From the NCBI RefSeq assembly GCF_900091495.1, contig NZ_LT607413.1:5657001-5721000 (forward strand): DNA of 64,000 nucleotides, in the 5' to 3' direction. Of the stretch, positions 20,555 through 29,745 are shown piece after piece. The notes under the pieces are model-generated. The model saw nothing but the letters and a program-made list of their open reading frames with translations. It did not search any database and was not told the DNA's origin. Made by a program: the position numbers and the translations under genes. Position 1 is the stretch's first letter, and each line of letters starts with the position of its first letter. This DNA comes from Micromonospora echinospora (GTDB taxonomy: Bacteria; Actinomycetota; Actinomycetes; Mycobacteriales; Micromonosporaceae).

Positions 20555-23374
20555 TCAGGACGCCGCGCCCTGCACCTCCTCGACCAGCGGCTCCGCGTAC
20601 GCGACGAGCCGGGCCGGCAGGTCGGTGCGGCGCTTGACGTCCAGCTTCCGGTAGACCCGGGTGAGGTGCTGCTCCACCGTGCTGACCGTGATGAACAGCT
20701 TGCTGGAGATCTGCCGGTTGGTGTGCCCCTGCGCGGCGAGCGCGGCCACCCGCCGCTCGGCCTCGCTGAGCCCGTCCTCCGGCTCCGGCGTCTCGGCCGG
20801 CGGGTACGCCGGCAGCCCGCCCGGCTCGCGCCGGACCAGTCGTTGGGCCAGTACCGGCGCGCCGCAGTCCTGCGCGAGGTGGTAGGCCCGGCGGACCAGC
20901 AGCCGGGCCTGCGCCCAGTCACCGGCGCGTTGCAGCGTCTGACCGGTGTCGCCCAGCGCCCGGACCAGTTCCAGCCGGTCGCCGCAGTTCTGGAGCAGGT
21001 TGACCGCCTCGGAGAGCAGCTTGCGCCGGTGGTCCGGGGCGGCGGTGGTGGCGAGCAGCCGGAGGGTGCGCCCCCGGGTCCGGTCGTCCACGCCGTGCGG
21101 CACGCGTAGCTGCTCCTGGAGCAGTTGGGTGGCGTGTGCCTTGTTGCCCACGCTGAGCTGCACCCGGGCCAGTTCCAGCCGCCAGGGGACCAGACCGGCG
21201 ACGTCGATGCCCCAGGTGCGCATCAGCTCCCCGCAGCGGCGCAGGTCGGCCGTTGCCGCGTGGGCGCGGCCCATCGCCAGGTGGTGCCGGCCCCGCGCCG
21301 CCAGGTAGTGCACGCCCAGCGGGGTCCGGAACGCGCCGGGTGGCACCGGCTGGGCCAGCCACTGGTCCGCCTCGCCGTGCCGGCCGGACTCCGTCGCGCA
21401 GGCGATCAGGGTGGCCAGCGGGCCGGCCACGGCCACCCCCCACGCCGCGACCGGCAGGTCCTCCAGGGCCGCCCGGGCGTGGTGCTCGGCGCCGGACAGG
21501 TCACCCAGGCGCAGGGCCGCCTCGGCGCGCAGCGCGCGGATCACCGCCCGCCACACCGGGTTGTGTCGCACCACCGGGCGCTCCAGCAGCGCCGCGCTCC
21601 AGACCGCGACCCGGTCCGAGCGGCCCGACCAGAGCAGCGCCAGCAGCGGGGCGGTCAGCGCCGGGAGGACGCCGTCGTCGGTGTGGTGGCGGTGCAGCAG
21701 TTGCTCGGCGCTGGCCACCGCGTCCTGCTCGGCGGCGGGCGTCAACGCCGAGCCGAGCACGGTCAGGGCGTGCAGTTGCAGGTACCCGACGGCGGGCAGG
21801 ACCGGCATCCGACCCCCGGCGGCGACCGCCTCCCGGACCGCCGGCAGGTGGTCGGGGTGGGAGAGGGAGAGCAGCAGACGCATCGCCCGGAGCCGGCCGG
21901 AGTCGGTGGAGTGGGCCTGGTCGTCGTCCCCGGCGCAGCCGGCGATCGCCTCGCCGGCCTCCTCCGCCCGGCCCTGCCACAGCAGGTACGGCACGGTGGA
22001 CAGGGCCGTGTCGGTGGGCCATCCGGCGTTGCGGGCCGTCCGGACCAACTGCGTGAGATGTCCGTTGACGGTCAGCGGGTTGACCTGCCACCGGGCGTTG
22101 ACCAGCATGGCCGTGGTGGTGGTGCGCTGCTGGTCGTCCACGTCGGCCCGGCTGACCAGCCGCAGGCAGGCGGCGGCCTCGTCGGGGCGTCCGGAGGCCA
22201 GGGCGTGCGCGGCGGCGTCCTGGAGCACCGGCACCGTCCAGGCGGCGTCCGCCCAACCCGCGGCGACCAGGTGCTCGGCCACCGTGCGCGGGTCGGCGCC
22301 GTGCTCGTGCAGCACCTCGGCGGTGCGCTGGTGCATGGCCCGACGTTCCTCGGGGGACATGTCGGCCAGGATCGACCGGCGGATGCGCGGGTGGCGCAGC
22401 TGGTCGCAGTTCATCAGGCCGGAGGTGCGCAGCACCCGGACGGTCGGCGCGACCGACTCGGGCACCATGTCGAGCAGGTGGCCCAGCAGCTCCGTCGACG
22501 CCGGCCGGGTGAGCACCGCCAGCGCCTGCGCGACCCGACGGACCCCCGGCTCGTGCCGGTAGAGGCAGCCGAGCACCGCCTGGTCGAAGGCGGTGTCCGG
22601 GGCGGGGTCCTCGTCGGACTCCTCGCGGAGCTGCTCGTCGATGAGCGCCCGGGTGAGCAGCGGGTTGCCGCCGGTGACGCTCAGGCAGCGTTCGGCGGTC
22701 TCCCGGGCGGCGGCCTCGGCACCGCCGTCGACCAGTTGGGCGATCGCCTCGACGGTCAGCGGTGGCAGGTTGATCCGGGTGAAGTGCGGCTGGCTGAACA
22801 GCTCGGCCCGGAAGTGCGGGTGCGGCGGACGGAGCATCCTGGCCTCGGTGAGCACCACGACGATCGGGGCGTGCCGCAGCCGGCGGGTGACGTACAGCAG
22901 GCAGTGCAGGGTCGCCGGGTCGGCGTGGTGGACGTCGTCGATGGTCAGCACCAGTGGTCCGGACCCGGCGAGGTCCAGCAGCGCGTTGAACAGGCCGTGC
23001 AGCACCGGTGCCCACGCCCGGTTGGCCGCCGACGACTCGTCCGTCGTCTCCAGACTCGCCTCGAGCAGCGGCACGACCGACGGGGCCTCCCGCATCAGGG
23101 TCTCGACCTGGGCCGCCGCCTCCGGGGCCAGCCGTGCGCTGTGGAACAGCTGCCCCAGCACGCCCAGGTGGAGTCCGCGTTCCGCCCGGGAGCCGGCGGC
23201 GCTGAGCACCCGCCCTCCGGCGTCGGCCGCCCACTCGCCGAAGGCCTCCAGCACACTCGTCTTGCCGCTGCCCACCGCGCCCGTCACGAGCGAGACATGT
23301 CCCCGCTGCTGCTTCTCGCACATCCGGAAGGCTTCCCGCAGCCGGGTGATCTGTTCATCTCGCTGCACCAGCAC
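20555..23374 (-). CDS. LuxR-family transcriptional regulator, LAL type
   Basis: This 939-residue regulator has an N-terminal AAA-type ATPase (Walker A AVGSGKTS near residue 35, Walker B LVLTIDDVHHAD), a long helical middle region, and a C-terminal LuxR helix-turn-helix near 865-930 (LSEAERRVAALAAQGHTN, then STVEQHLTRVYRKL). LAL proteins of this size are usually pathway-specific activators of macrolide-type clusters. The start is GTG at 23374, reading MLVQRDEQI, a typical LAL N-terminus, with AGAAAGG upstream. Its paralogue lies directly upstream on the same strand, separated by 540 bases that carry the CCCCTA motif. It probably controls the PKS, exporter and supply genes. Confidence 0.95.
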   Translation of the reverse strand: MLVQRDEQITRLREAFRMCEKQQRGHVSLVTGAVGSGKTSVLEAFGEWAADAGGRVLSAAGSRAERGLHLGVLGQLFHSARLAPEAAAQVETLMREAPSVVPLLEASLETTDESSAANRAWAPVLHGLFNALLDLAGSGPLVLTIDDVHHADPATLHCLLYVTRRLRHAPIVVVLTEARMLRPPHPHFRAELFSQPHFTRINLPPLTVEAIAQLVDGGAEAAARETAERCLSVTGGNPLLTRALIDEQLREESDEDPAPDTAFDQAVLGCLYRHEPGVRRVAQALAVLTRPASTELLGHLLDMVPESVAPTVRVLRTSGLMNCDQLRHPRIRRSILADMSPEERRAMHQRTAEVLHEHGADPRTVAEHLVAAGWADAAWTVPVLQDAAAHALASGRPDEAAACLRLVSRADVDDQQRTTTTAMLVNARWQVNPLTVNGHLTQLVRTARNAGWPTDTALSTVPYLLWQGRAEEAGEAIAGCAGDDDQAHSTDSGRLRAMRLLLSLSHPDHLPAVREAVAAGGRMPVLPAVGYLQLHALTVLGSALTPAAEQDAVASAEQLLHRHHTDDGVLPALTAPLLALLWSGRSDRVAVWSAALLERPVVRHNPVWRAVIRALRAEAALRLGDLSGAEHHARAALEDLPVAAWGVAVAGPLATLIACATESGRHGEADQWLAQPVPPGAFRTPLGVHYLAARGRHHLAMGRAHAATADLRRCGELMRTWGIDVAGLVPWRLELARVQLSVGNKAHATQLLQEQLRVPHGVDDRTRGRTLRLLATTAAPDHRRKLLSEAVNLLQNCGDRLELVRALGDTGQTLQRAGDWAQARLLVRRAYHLAQDCGAPVLAQRLVRREPGGLPAYPPAETPEPEDGLSEAERRVAALAAQGHTNRQISSKLFITVSTVEQHLTRVYRKLDVKRRTDLPARLVAYAEPLVEEVQGAAS

Positions 23375-23915
23375 CGTTCGTGTCAGCCTTTCTCATACGC
23401 GGTGCCGCGCGGGTCACGTCGACCGGCACCGCCCCTCCCGAAGCCGGCCAGGGCCCCTTCCCACCCGTACCCCGTGATGTCGGGTAGGGGCGGAAGTGCA
23501 CCGGGCCGCGCCGCCGGATGGACCTGGATCCTGCCCTCCGGAAAACGCCGCCGAGAGCGGACGGTGATCCGGTTGCAGGGAGTCTGGCATCGGCGCAGAT
23601 GTGCGACAACGGTGCCGAGACCCCACCATCAGGTCGGTAAACCTGTGGTCCCGATGGGCCGTTAGGGGTTGCGCTGCTGGCCGTCAGGGGTAACGCGGGA
23701 AGCCGAATGAACATCCGGCGACGCCGGGATGGACGGGCAGGGCGGCGCTGTGGACGGCCGGCGCGAACGTTACGGACGGTCAGCGCGGCGGCACGGACAC
23801 CAAATGGTAGCCGTACTACTCATGGTCCCACCACCCCTTTGTGGCGTGCGACTCGCGCGAACGGGTGCGACCGCCGACACCGGACGGGGTCGACGGTCGT
23901 TCGTTCGGGGGAGGG
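23375..23915. other. Intergenic region between the two LAL genes
   Basis: No convincing gene was seen in these 541 bases. They must hold the promoter of the downstream LAL gene (minus strand). TAGGGG occurs at 23485-23490 and 23663-23668, and CAGGGG at 23685-23690. Read on the minus strand these are CCCCTA, CCCCTA and CCCCTG, the motif shared with other promoters here. Confidence 0.5.
23663..23690 (-). promoter_or_regulatory. CCCCTA/CCCCTG pair, 22-base period
   Basis: On the minus strand CCCCTG (23690-23685) and CCCCTA (23668-23663) lie 22 bases apart, about two helical turns, roughly 290 bases before the LAL start at 23374. This could be an autoregulatory operator. It is inferred only from recurrence of the motif. 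Confidence 0.35.
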
Positions 23916-26675
23916 TCAGCGGTCGAGCCGGAGGCGGGCGGCCAGTTCGCTGCGGGAGGCGACGTCGAGCTTGCGGTAGATGCGGGTCAGTCGCTGTTCG
24001 ATGGCGCTGACCGTGAGGAACATCTTCTCGGCGATCTCGCGGTTGGTGTGCCCCTGCGCGGCCAGGGTGGCCACCCGGGACTCGGTGTCGTTGAGCCCGG
24101 TGAGCAGAACGATCGCCTCGTCGCCGGGGTCGGTGGCGCCGTTGCGGTGGGCACGCGACGTGGGACGCAGGACCGGGATGCCGCACTCGCCGGCGACCTC
24201 CCGGGCGCACCGGGACACGTCACGCGCCTGTCGCAGGTCCCCGACCTGCTGGTACGCGTGACCGAGGTCGGTGAGGGCGTGCGCCAGCTCCACCCGGTCG
24301 CCGGACTGCCGCAGCAGCCGTACGGCGCTGCGCAGGTGCCGGATGCGGTCGTCGCCCTCCTCGACGGTGGCGAGCACCCGCAGCGCCGCCCCCCGGTGTC
24401 GGACCTGGTCCGGGCGTAGTCGGTCCAGTTCCTCCCGCACGAGCTTCTCGGCCTGCTGGCGGCGGCCCATGTGCCGCAGCGCGCGGGCCGCCTCGGTCCG
24501 CCACGGCACCAGCGCCGACAGGTCCAGCCGCCACGACGTCATCAGCTGACCGCAGAGCTGGAAGTCGGCCAGCGCGGCCTCGGGGTTGCCGGAGGCCAGC
24601 GCGTGCAGTCCGCGGGCGTGCAGGTAGTGCAGGCCGAACGGGGTCTCGAACAGGGCCGCCGGCACCGGCGTCCGCAGGCAGGCGGCGGCCTCTTCCCACT
24701 CCTGGAGGCCGGTCAGCGCCCGGAGCCGAACGGCGAGCGGCATGCCGATCATGACGCCCCACCCCTTCGGGGAGAGCCGGCTCAGGGCCACCTCGGCCAG
24801 CTTCCGCGCCCGGACCAGGTCGCCGCGGCGACCGGCCACCGCGGCGGAGAGCGCGGCCAGCAGCGCGCGTGGGGTGCGATGCCGGCCGGTGGCGTCGTGG
24901 TCCAGCCGTTCGCACCACTCACCGGCGAGGTCGAGCCGGTCGGCGTAGATCAGCGCGCTCACCGCGCAGACGGCGTTCCAGATGCTCGTCTCGTCGTCCA
25001 GTCGGAGCGTGGCGAGGACGTGGTCGGCATCCTCGGCCGCGCTGGCCTCCCCACGTTCGAGCACCGCGCCGAGCAGGGCGATACCCCGGAGCTGACCCTT
25101 GACCCGGGCGAGGGTCAGCGGGTCCCGGCCCACCGGGCGGGCGGCCGGGCCGTCCACCGGAGTTCCCGGGTAGAGGGTGGTCAGCCAGCTCCTCATCACG
25201 ATCAGGTCGGTGGCCGACTGGGGGTCGTGCCGGTCGGCGCGTTCCTCGAGGTGCCGGACGAGCTCGCGGGCCCGGTCGGTCTGCCCGTGCCAGAGCAGGT
25301 ACTGGATCGGCCCGGCGGCCTGTCGGCTGCTGAGATGCCCGGCCCGGACGGCGGTAGCGACGCCGAGCAGGTGCGGAACGGCGGCCTGCGGATCGAGCCG
25401 CCACTCCGCGCGGGCGAGGGCGGAACGGATCCGTGCCCGCAGGCAGTCGTCGGTGGCGTCCCGGTTGGCCCGGCGCAGGTACTGTCGCGCCGCGTCGGCG
25501 TCACCGTCGGCCAGGGCCTGTTCTCCGGCGTCGAGCAGCGCCTGGATCATCCAGGTCTCGTCGAGTTCGTCGGTCTTGAGCAGGTGCGGGGCGATCCGCG
25601 CGGGAGGCGCGCCGTCGTCGTGCAACAGGCAGGCGGTGGCCCGCTGCAACCGGCCGTGCTCCTCCACCGTCATGCTGTCCAGCACCGCCCGGATGACGGC
25701 CGGGTGCCGGAGCCCCTCCTCGGTGACCAGGCCCGCGCTGGTCGACACGTCGACCGCACGCACATCCAGGCCCCCGGGGAGGTCGAGGAGCAGGGGAACC
25801 AGCGGGCTGTCCTTCGGCCCACCGGTCACCGCGAGCACCCGGGCGGCCTTCAGGACGAGGTGCTCGCACCGGTAGAGGCAGCTCAGTACGGCCTCGCGGA
25901 AGGCCTCCCCGGTCACCGGCCGGTCGCCGGGCCCGCCGGTGAGATGGTCGTCGGCCAGGGCGTGCAGCAGCAGGGGGTTGCCCCCGCTGATCCGGTGCGC
26001 CTCGTCGGTGACGCGGCGGGCCACCGGCACACCGAGCCGGTCGGCCAGGAGGCGGTAGGTGCCGTCGGGGGAGAGCAGGGGAAGCCGTACCCGGTGCGCC
26101 CGCGCCGGCTGCATCAGTTCGGCGTGGACGGTGGGATGCCACGGCCGGGTGCGGTGCGCCTCGGTGAGGACGATCAGTACGGCCAGGCCGGTCACGCGTC
26201 GCGCCAGGTAGGCCAGGCAGCGCAGGGACGGAGCGTCGGCGTGGTGCACGTCGTCGACCGCGAGGACCAGGGGACCCTGTGCGGCGAGTGCCACCAGCTC
26301 ACCGCCGATCGCGGCGGTGAGCGGGGCGAGGGCCTCGTCGTCGGGTGTCTCGGACCAGTCGAGGGCGCCCCGGTCCAGCAGGCGCCCGAGCCGGTCCCGG
26401 GTGGGATCGGTAAGGGGGGCCCGGCGGACGAGTTGGCGGACGATCTCCAGCGGTACGGTGCGCTCGCTGCGGGAGGCGCTCGCGCCCAGGAAGTTGACGC
26501 CGGCCTCGGCGCACCGTCGGGCGAACGCCTGCAACAGGCTGGTCTTACCGGTCCCGACGGGTCCGGTCACCACCGTCACCGGACCTGACGTGACGGACGG
26601 GTTGTCGGCGCGCAGGAGGTCGTTGAGCCGGTGCGTCAGGATGTCGAGCTGCCGGTCCCGCTCGGTCAGCGTCAT
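23916..26675 (-). CDS. LuxR-family transcriptional regulator, LAL type (second copy)
   Basis: This 919-residue paralogue of the neighbouring LAL regulator has the same layout. An ATPase domain comes first (Walker A GPVGTGKTS, Walker B LVLAVDDVHHADAPS), then a helical middle region, then a LuxR DNA-binding domain at the very end (DTESRVATLAAQGHTNREI, then SAIEQRLTRIYRKLDV). The start is taken at ATG 26675 because it gives the family's usual beginning MTLTERDRQL; a GTG at 26747 would add 24 residues. A plausible promoter lies about 215 bases upstream. It is probably a pathway-specific activator, and which of the two controls which genes cannot be read from sequence. Confidence 0.93.
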   Translation of the reverse strand: MTLTERDRQLDILTHRLNDLLRADNPSVTSGPVTVVTGPVGTGKTSLLQAFARRCAEAGVNFLGASASRSERTVPLEIVRQLVRRAPLTDPTRDRLGRLLDRGALDWSETPDDEALAPLTAAIGGELVALAAQGPLVLAVDDVHHADAPSLRCLAYLARRVTGLAVLIVLTEAHRTRPWHPTVHAELMQPARAHRVRLPLLSPDGTYRLLADRLGVPVARRVTDEAHRISGGNPLLLHALADDHLTGGPGDRPVTGEAFREAVLSCLYRCEHLVLKAARVLAVTGGPKDSPLVPLLLDLPGGLDVRAVDVSTSAGLVTEEGLRHPAVIRAVLDSMTVEEHGRLQRATACLLHDDGAPPARIAPHLLKTDELDETWMIQALLDAGEQALADGDADAARQYLRRANRDATDDCLRARIRSALARAEWRLDPQAAVPHLLGVATAVRAGHLSSRQAAGPIQYLLWHGQTDRARELVRHLEERADRHDPQSATDLIVMRSWLTTLYPGTPVDGPAARPVGRDPLTLARVKGQLRGIALLGAVLERGEASAAEDADHVLATLRLDDETSIWNAVCAVSALIYADRLDLAGEWCERLDHDATGRHRTPRALLAALSAAVAGRRGDLVRARKLAEVALSRLSPKGWGVMIGMPLAVRLRALTGLQEWEEAAACLRTPVPAALFETPFGLHYLHARGLHALASGNPEAALADFQLCGQLMTSWRLDLSALVPWRTEAARALRHMGRRQQAEKLVREELDRLRPDQVRHRGAALRVLATVEEGDDRIRHLRSAVRLLRQSGDRVELAHALTDLGHAYQQVGDLRQARDVSRCAREVAGECGIPVLRPTSRAHRNGATDPGDEAIVLLTGLNDTESRVATLAAQGHTNREIAEKMFLTVSAIEQRLTRIYRKLDVASRSELAARLRLDR

Positions 26676-26747
26676 CGGGCGGGTCCCGTGGCGGGCACGG
26701 TGACCGAGGTCGCCTGGTTGTCCATCCGCTGTGGTCTCCCATGTCAC

Positions 26748-28057
26748 TCAACGAAGTCAGAGACCCACAAATCCTTGACCAATTCTGCGGCGAAGGCCGA
26801 TGACGTTCGTGTGGCCCACGCCAGGAGCATTCCCTAATTCGGGAGCTGCTCCGAGGTGCCCCCGGCTATCGATCTCAGTGCATGGTGTGGAGTATGGCAG
26901 TCCAGCAATTGAGCGGCAAGTCGGACGATGTAAAGGATAGACAAACCTGGTCTGTCGCGCCACTGGCCCTGCGGGGTGACACCCGCTCGGCAGCGTAACG
27001 TCATAGTGGCGATTCGGAGCGTGACATCGAACATCCTCGTCTGGCTGGTCGGGGCGGTTTGGCGGCTGTCCGCCAATGTGTTTTCAGGGTACCGGCAATG
27101 CGTTTCGCGAACGGCTATGTGGTGCCCAGGAGTGCCGGGAGCGCTACCGGTGGGCGACGGCGTCCGTCGTGGCGCCCGTCCCCGGCCGCCGGGCGTCGGC
27201 GGGCGTGCCGATGCGCGCGATCCGTGGGGCCGGGGTTGCCGGACGTGAGGGTGTTGGCTGGTGTGGGGAGGGTCGGAAAGCTGCCCAGCCCTCCGCGTGT
27301 CGCTGCGGCGCGCCGTTGTCACCGACGGTCCCGTGGTGCTCACCCAGCGGGGCGGGCGGCTTTACGTGGTCGCCTGATGGCGGGAGGGCGGGGGGTCCGA
27401 GCGCCGTGCGTCCTACCCGGGTCGCTCCGGGGATCCGCCCCGACACTGTCGCCGAGGTTCGGCGTGCGGTATTGTTTCGGCGCGCCGATTCCGAGCCTAA
27501 TTCGCGTTCCGATATCTGCCCTCCGTGATCCGGGGTGAACCGTTCGCGAACCGGATCGGCATTCCGGTTGCCAAACCGTAATCAATGCCGATGACGCGTG
27601 TCCGGCAACGGGATTGTGGGATCGTCGGCGACCGTCCGCGCCGTGCCATTGTTTCCGCCCGGACCGTCCGAACCGTCGCTTCCCCTTCCGGGCAAACCAG
27701 GATCCTATTGGTGGAAATAGGCGCACATCCGTATGATTATCCGCCCGTGGCGACTCCCGCCCCTCGCGTTCGAAGGGTGTGCCGACCAGCACCGGACCGG
27801 CGTAGGACCACCACCGCCCCGTCGTCGACCGGAGCGTCGCCGCCCGCCTGACGGGCGTCCCGTGTGCCGGGAGGTGTACCGACGTCGGTCAGGAACGTCC
27901 TCCCCGGACGTCCCGCCGGTCGCTGCCGGCATGCCGTCGGACGACAGTCTCAGCCGAGGGAGCGAACCGACCTGGTCGCCGGCCGCGCCGGCGTCGGACG
28001 CGAACGGACCGGACACCTCCCGCGCACCCCGCACCCGGAGTGCGACCGATGACCAGG
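26748..28057. other. Long non-coding region with inverted repeats
   Basis: About 1.3 kb show no open frame with gene-like codon bias. Its GC content is visibly lower than in the neighbouring genes. It contains TTCGCGAA palindromes near 27104 and 27543, and a nested inverted repeat at 27557-27590: CGGCATT/AATGCCG outside, CGGTT/AACCG inside. It holds the promoters of the divergent LAL gene and acyl-CoA-synthetase-like gene. A small RNA cannot be excluded. Confidence 0.45.
26891..26919 (-). promoter_or_regulatory. Candidate promoter of second LAL gene
   Basis: On the minus strand there is a -35 box TTGCCG (26919-26914), a 17-base spacer and a -10 box CATACT (26896-26891). This matches the housekeeping sigma pattern well and points toward the LAL start at 26675. 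Confidence 0.5.
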
Positions 28058-28093
28058 CTAGGGGTTGTCGGCGACCCGGACGCAGCCTAATTT
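28058..28093 (+). promoter_or_regulatory. Promoter with CTAGGGG box abutting -35
   Basis: A -35 box TTGTCG (28065-28070), a 17-base spacer and a -10 box TAATTT (28088-28093) face the acyl-CoA-synthetase-like gene. CTAGGGG (28058-28064) directly abuts the -35 box, a position suited to an activator. The leader would be about 125 bases. This promoter argues for the start at 28227 rather than any start near 28065. Confidence 0.55.
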
Positions 28094-28226
28094 CGGCGCA
28101 TCCGCTCCGATCGGGAGACGACCGGCCACCACGAGACCCCCGCACACCCGGAGTACGAAGGGTTCCTGGCGCGATGCTCCAGCCACTGCCGAGACTCGTC
28201 GACGCCGCCGAAAAGGGTTAACCCGG

Positions 28227-29609
28227 ATGACTCTGTTGCCGGCGCTCCACGGGTCCGGCGTCGACCGGGCGGACGCGCTTCGGGTCGCCGGCAGAACCCT
28301 CTCCAGCGAGCACCTCCAGGGCTGCGCCAACGCCGTCGCCGACCGGATCCGGGGCGCCCGGGCGGTGGCGGTCGAGGCCACGCCGAGCATCGAGGCACTG
28401 GTCGGCATGGTGGGAGCCCTCCAGGCGGGGGTGCCGCTGGTGCCGGTGCCGCCGCTGGCCCCGGTCGAGGAGCGTCGCCGCATCCTGCGCGAGTCGGGCG
28501 CGAGCCTGTGCCTCGGTGCCACCGTCGACGGCACGACCCTGCCCGTGATCCCCGTCGACCTGCGACAACGCTCCTGGAACACCCACCCCGAGGCGGAACC
28601 GACCGCCGACGCGGTCATCCTGTACACCGGTGGAGCCGGCGGAACGTCCCGTGGCGTCCGCATCTCCCGTCGGGCGATCGCGACCGGACTGGACCTGCTC
28701 GCCGACGCATGGCGGTGGAGCGCCGAGGACGTCCTCGTCCAGAGGGCGCCGCTCTTCCGGGCCTACGGCCTCGTCGCCGGGCTGCTCGGCGCGCTGCGGG
28801 TGGGTGGCCGCTTCGTCCACCTCGACCGGTCTCCGGCCACCGGCCCGGTCGGCACCATCCACCTCGCCGTACCCCACCAGTGGGCCCGGATCGCCCGGGA
28901 CGTCCCGGGCGCCCGGGCCCTGTCCGGGGCACGGATCCTCGTCTCCGGCGACGCTCCGCTGGCACCGGCGGTGAACGAGCGGATCCGGTTGCTCACCTCG
29001 CACACCCTCATCCAGGGCTACGGCACCACCGAGACGCTCATCGCGGTGACCGGCCGTGCCGGCGTACGGGGCACCCCCGGCACGGCCGGGACCCCTCTGC
29101 CGGGCGTGCAGACCCGCCTGCTCGGCGTTGACGGGCGGCCGGTGCCCAGCGACGGCGAGTCCGTCGGCGAACTGAGCATCCGAGGGCCGACGCTGTTCAG
29201 CGGATACCTCGGCCAACCGGACCAGACGCCCCCCGACGAGGGGTGGCACGACACCGGCGACCTGGCCACCGTCGCACCGGACGGCTGCCACCGGATCATC
29301 GGTCGACGCCGGGCCGACGTGGTGCACTGCCGCGACCGGCCGGTCCCCGCCCGCCAGGTCGAGGAGGTCCTGCTCACCCATCCCGGGGTCCACGACGCCG
29401 CCGTGGTGGGCATGCCGCACCGCGCCCTCGGTGAGATGATCGTGGCGTACGTCGTGGCGGCGGAGGGACTCACCGCGCAGATGCTCATCGACCACGTCGG
29501 ACGGATGCTGTCGGCCGCGCACCGGCCCCGCCGCGTGCACTTCGTCGCCGAACTGCCCCGAAGCGCCCAGGGCCGGGTCAGGAAATCGCTGCTGATCGCC
29601 CCGGGGTGA
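28227..29609 (+). CDS. Degenerate acyl-CoA synthetase-like protein (ANL superfamily)
   Basis: This 460-residue protein aligns along its length with the malonyl-CoA-synthetase-like protein encoded at 30592-31998 (shared blocks such as ATPS.E, RRAIATGLD and GYGTTETLIAV), so it is a paralogue. Key catalytic positions are altered. The P-loop reads YTGGAGGTSRG at 133-143 instead of YTSGTTGAPKG. The hinge block near 366 reads VHCRDRPVPARQVE instead of IKSGGYRIGAGEVE. The invariant C-terminal Lys of the GKV motif is Arg450 (GRV). Adenylation is therefore probably weak or lost, and a regulatory or scaffolding role is possible. The ATG at 28227 follows AAAAGGG. The gene sits beside the PPTase gene on the same strand. 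Confidence 0.85.
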   Translation: MTLLPALHGSGVDRADALRVAGRTLSSEHLQGCANAVADRIRGARAVAVEATPSIEALVGMVGALQAGVPLVPVPPLAPVEERRRILRESGASLCLGATVDGTTLPVIPVDLRQRSWNTHPEAEPTADAVILYTGGAGGTSRGVRISRRAIATGLDLLADAWRWSAEDVLVQRAPLFRAYGLVAGLLGALRVGGRFVHLDRSPATGPVGTIHLAVPHQWARIARDVPGARALSGARILVSGDAPLAPAVNERIRLLTSHTLIQGYGTTETLIAVTGRAGVRGTPGTAGTPLPGVQTRLLGVDGRPVPSDGESVGELSIRGPTLFSGYLGQPDQTPPDEGWHDTGDLATVAPDGCHRIIGRRRADVVHCRDRPVPARQVEEVLLTHPGVHDAAVVGMPHRALGEMIVAYVVAAEGLTAQMLIDHVGRMLSAAHRPRRVHFVAELPRSAQGRVRKSLLIAPG

Positions 29610-29671
29610 GTTCCCGGCGCACCCACTCCGACCGCACGGCCGACCACCGGTGCCGCCTGCGGAGCCCGCCA

Positions 29672-29688
29672 CCCGTAGCCGACCCCTA
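29672..29688 (+). promoter_or_regulatory. CCCGTA/CCCCTA repeat upstream of PPTase gene
   Basis: CCCGTA (29672-29677) and CCCCTA (29683-29688) are spaced 11 bases, about 60 bases before the PPTase start. This is another copy of the motif found before the exporter and regulator genes. An operator role is inference. Confidence 0.35.
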
Positions 29689-29745
29689 CGGCACCCGGCG
29701 CACCCACCGCTTCCGGGGTCGGCGCCGGACGGCGCGGCGCCTAGC

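Noticed and set aside
28065..28226. N-terminal extension of the ACS-like protein
   Set aside because: It would overlap the predicted promoter and adds Arg/Pro-rich residues not found in the paralogue; the ATG at 28227 has a ribosome site.
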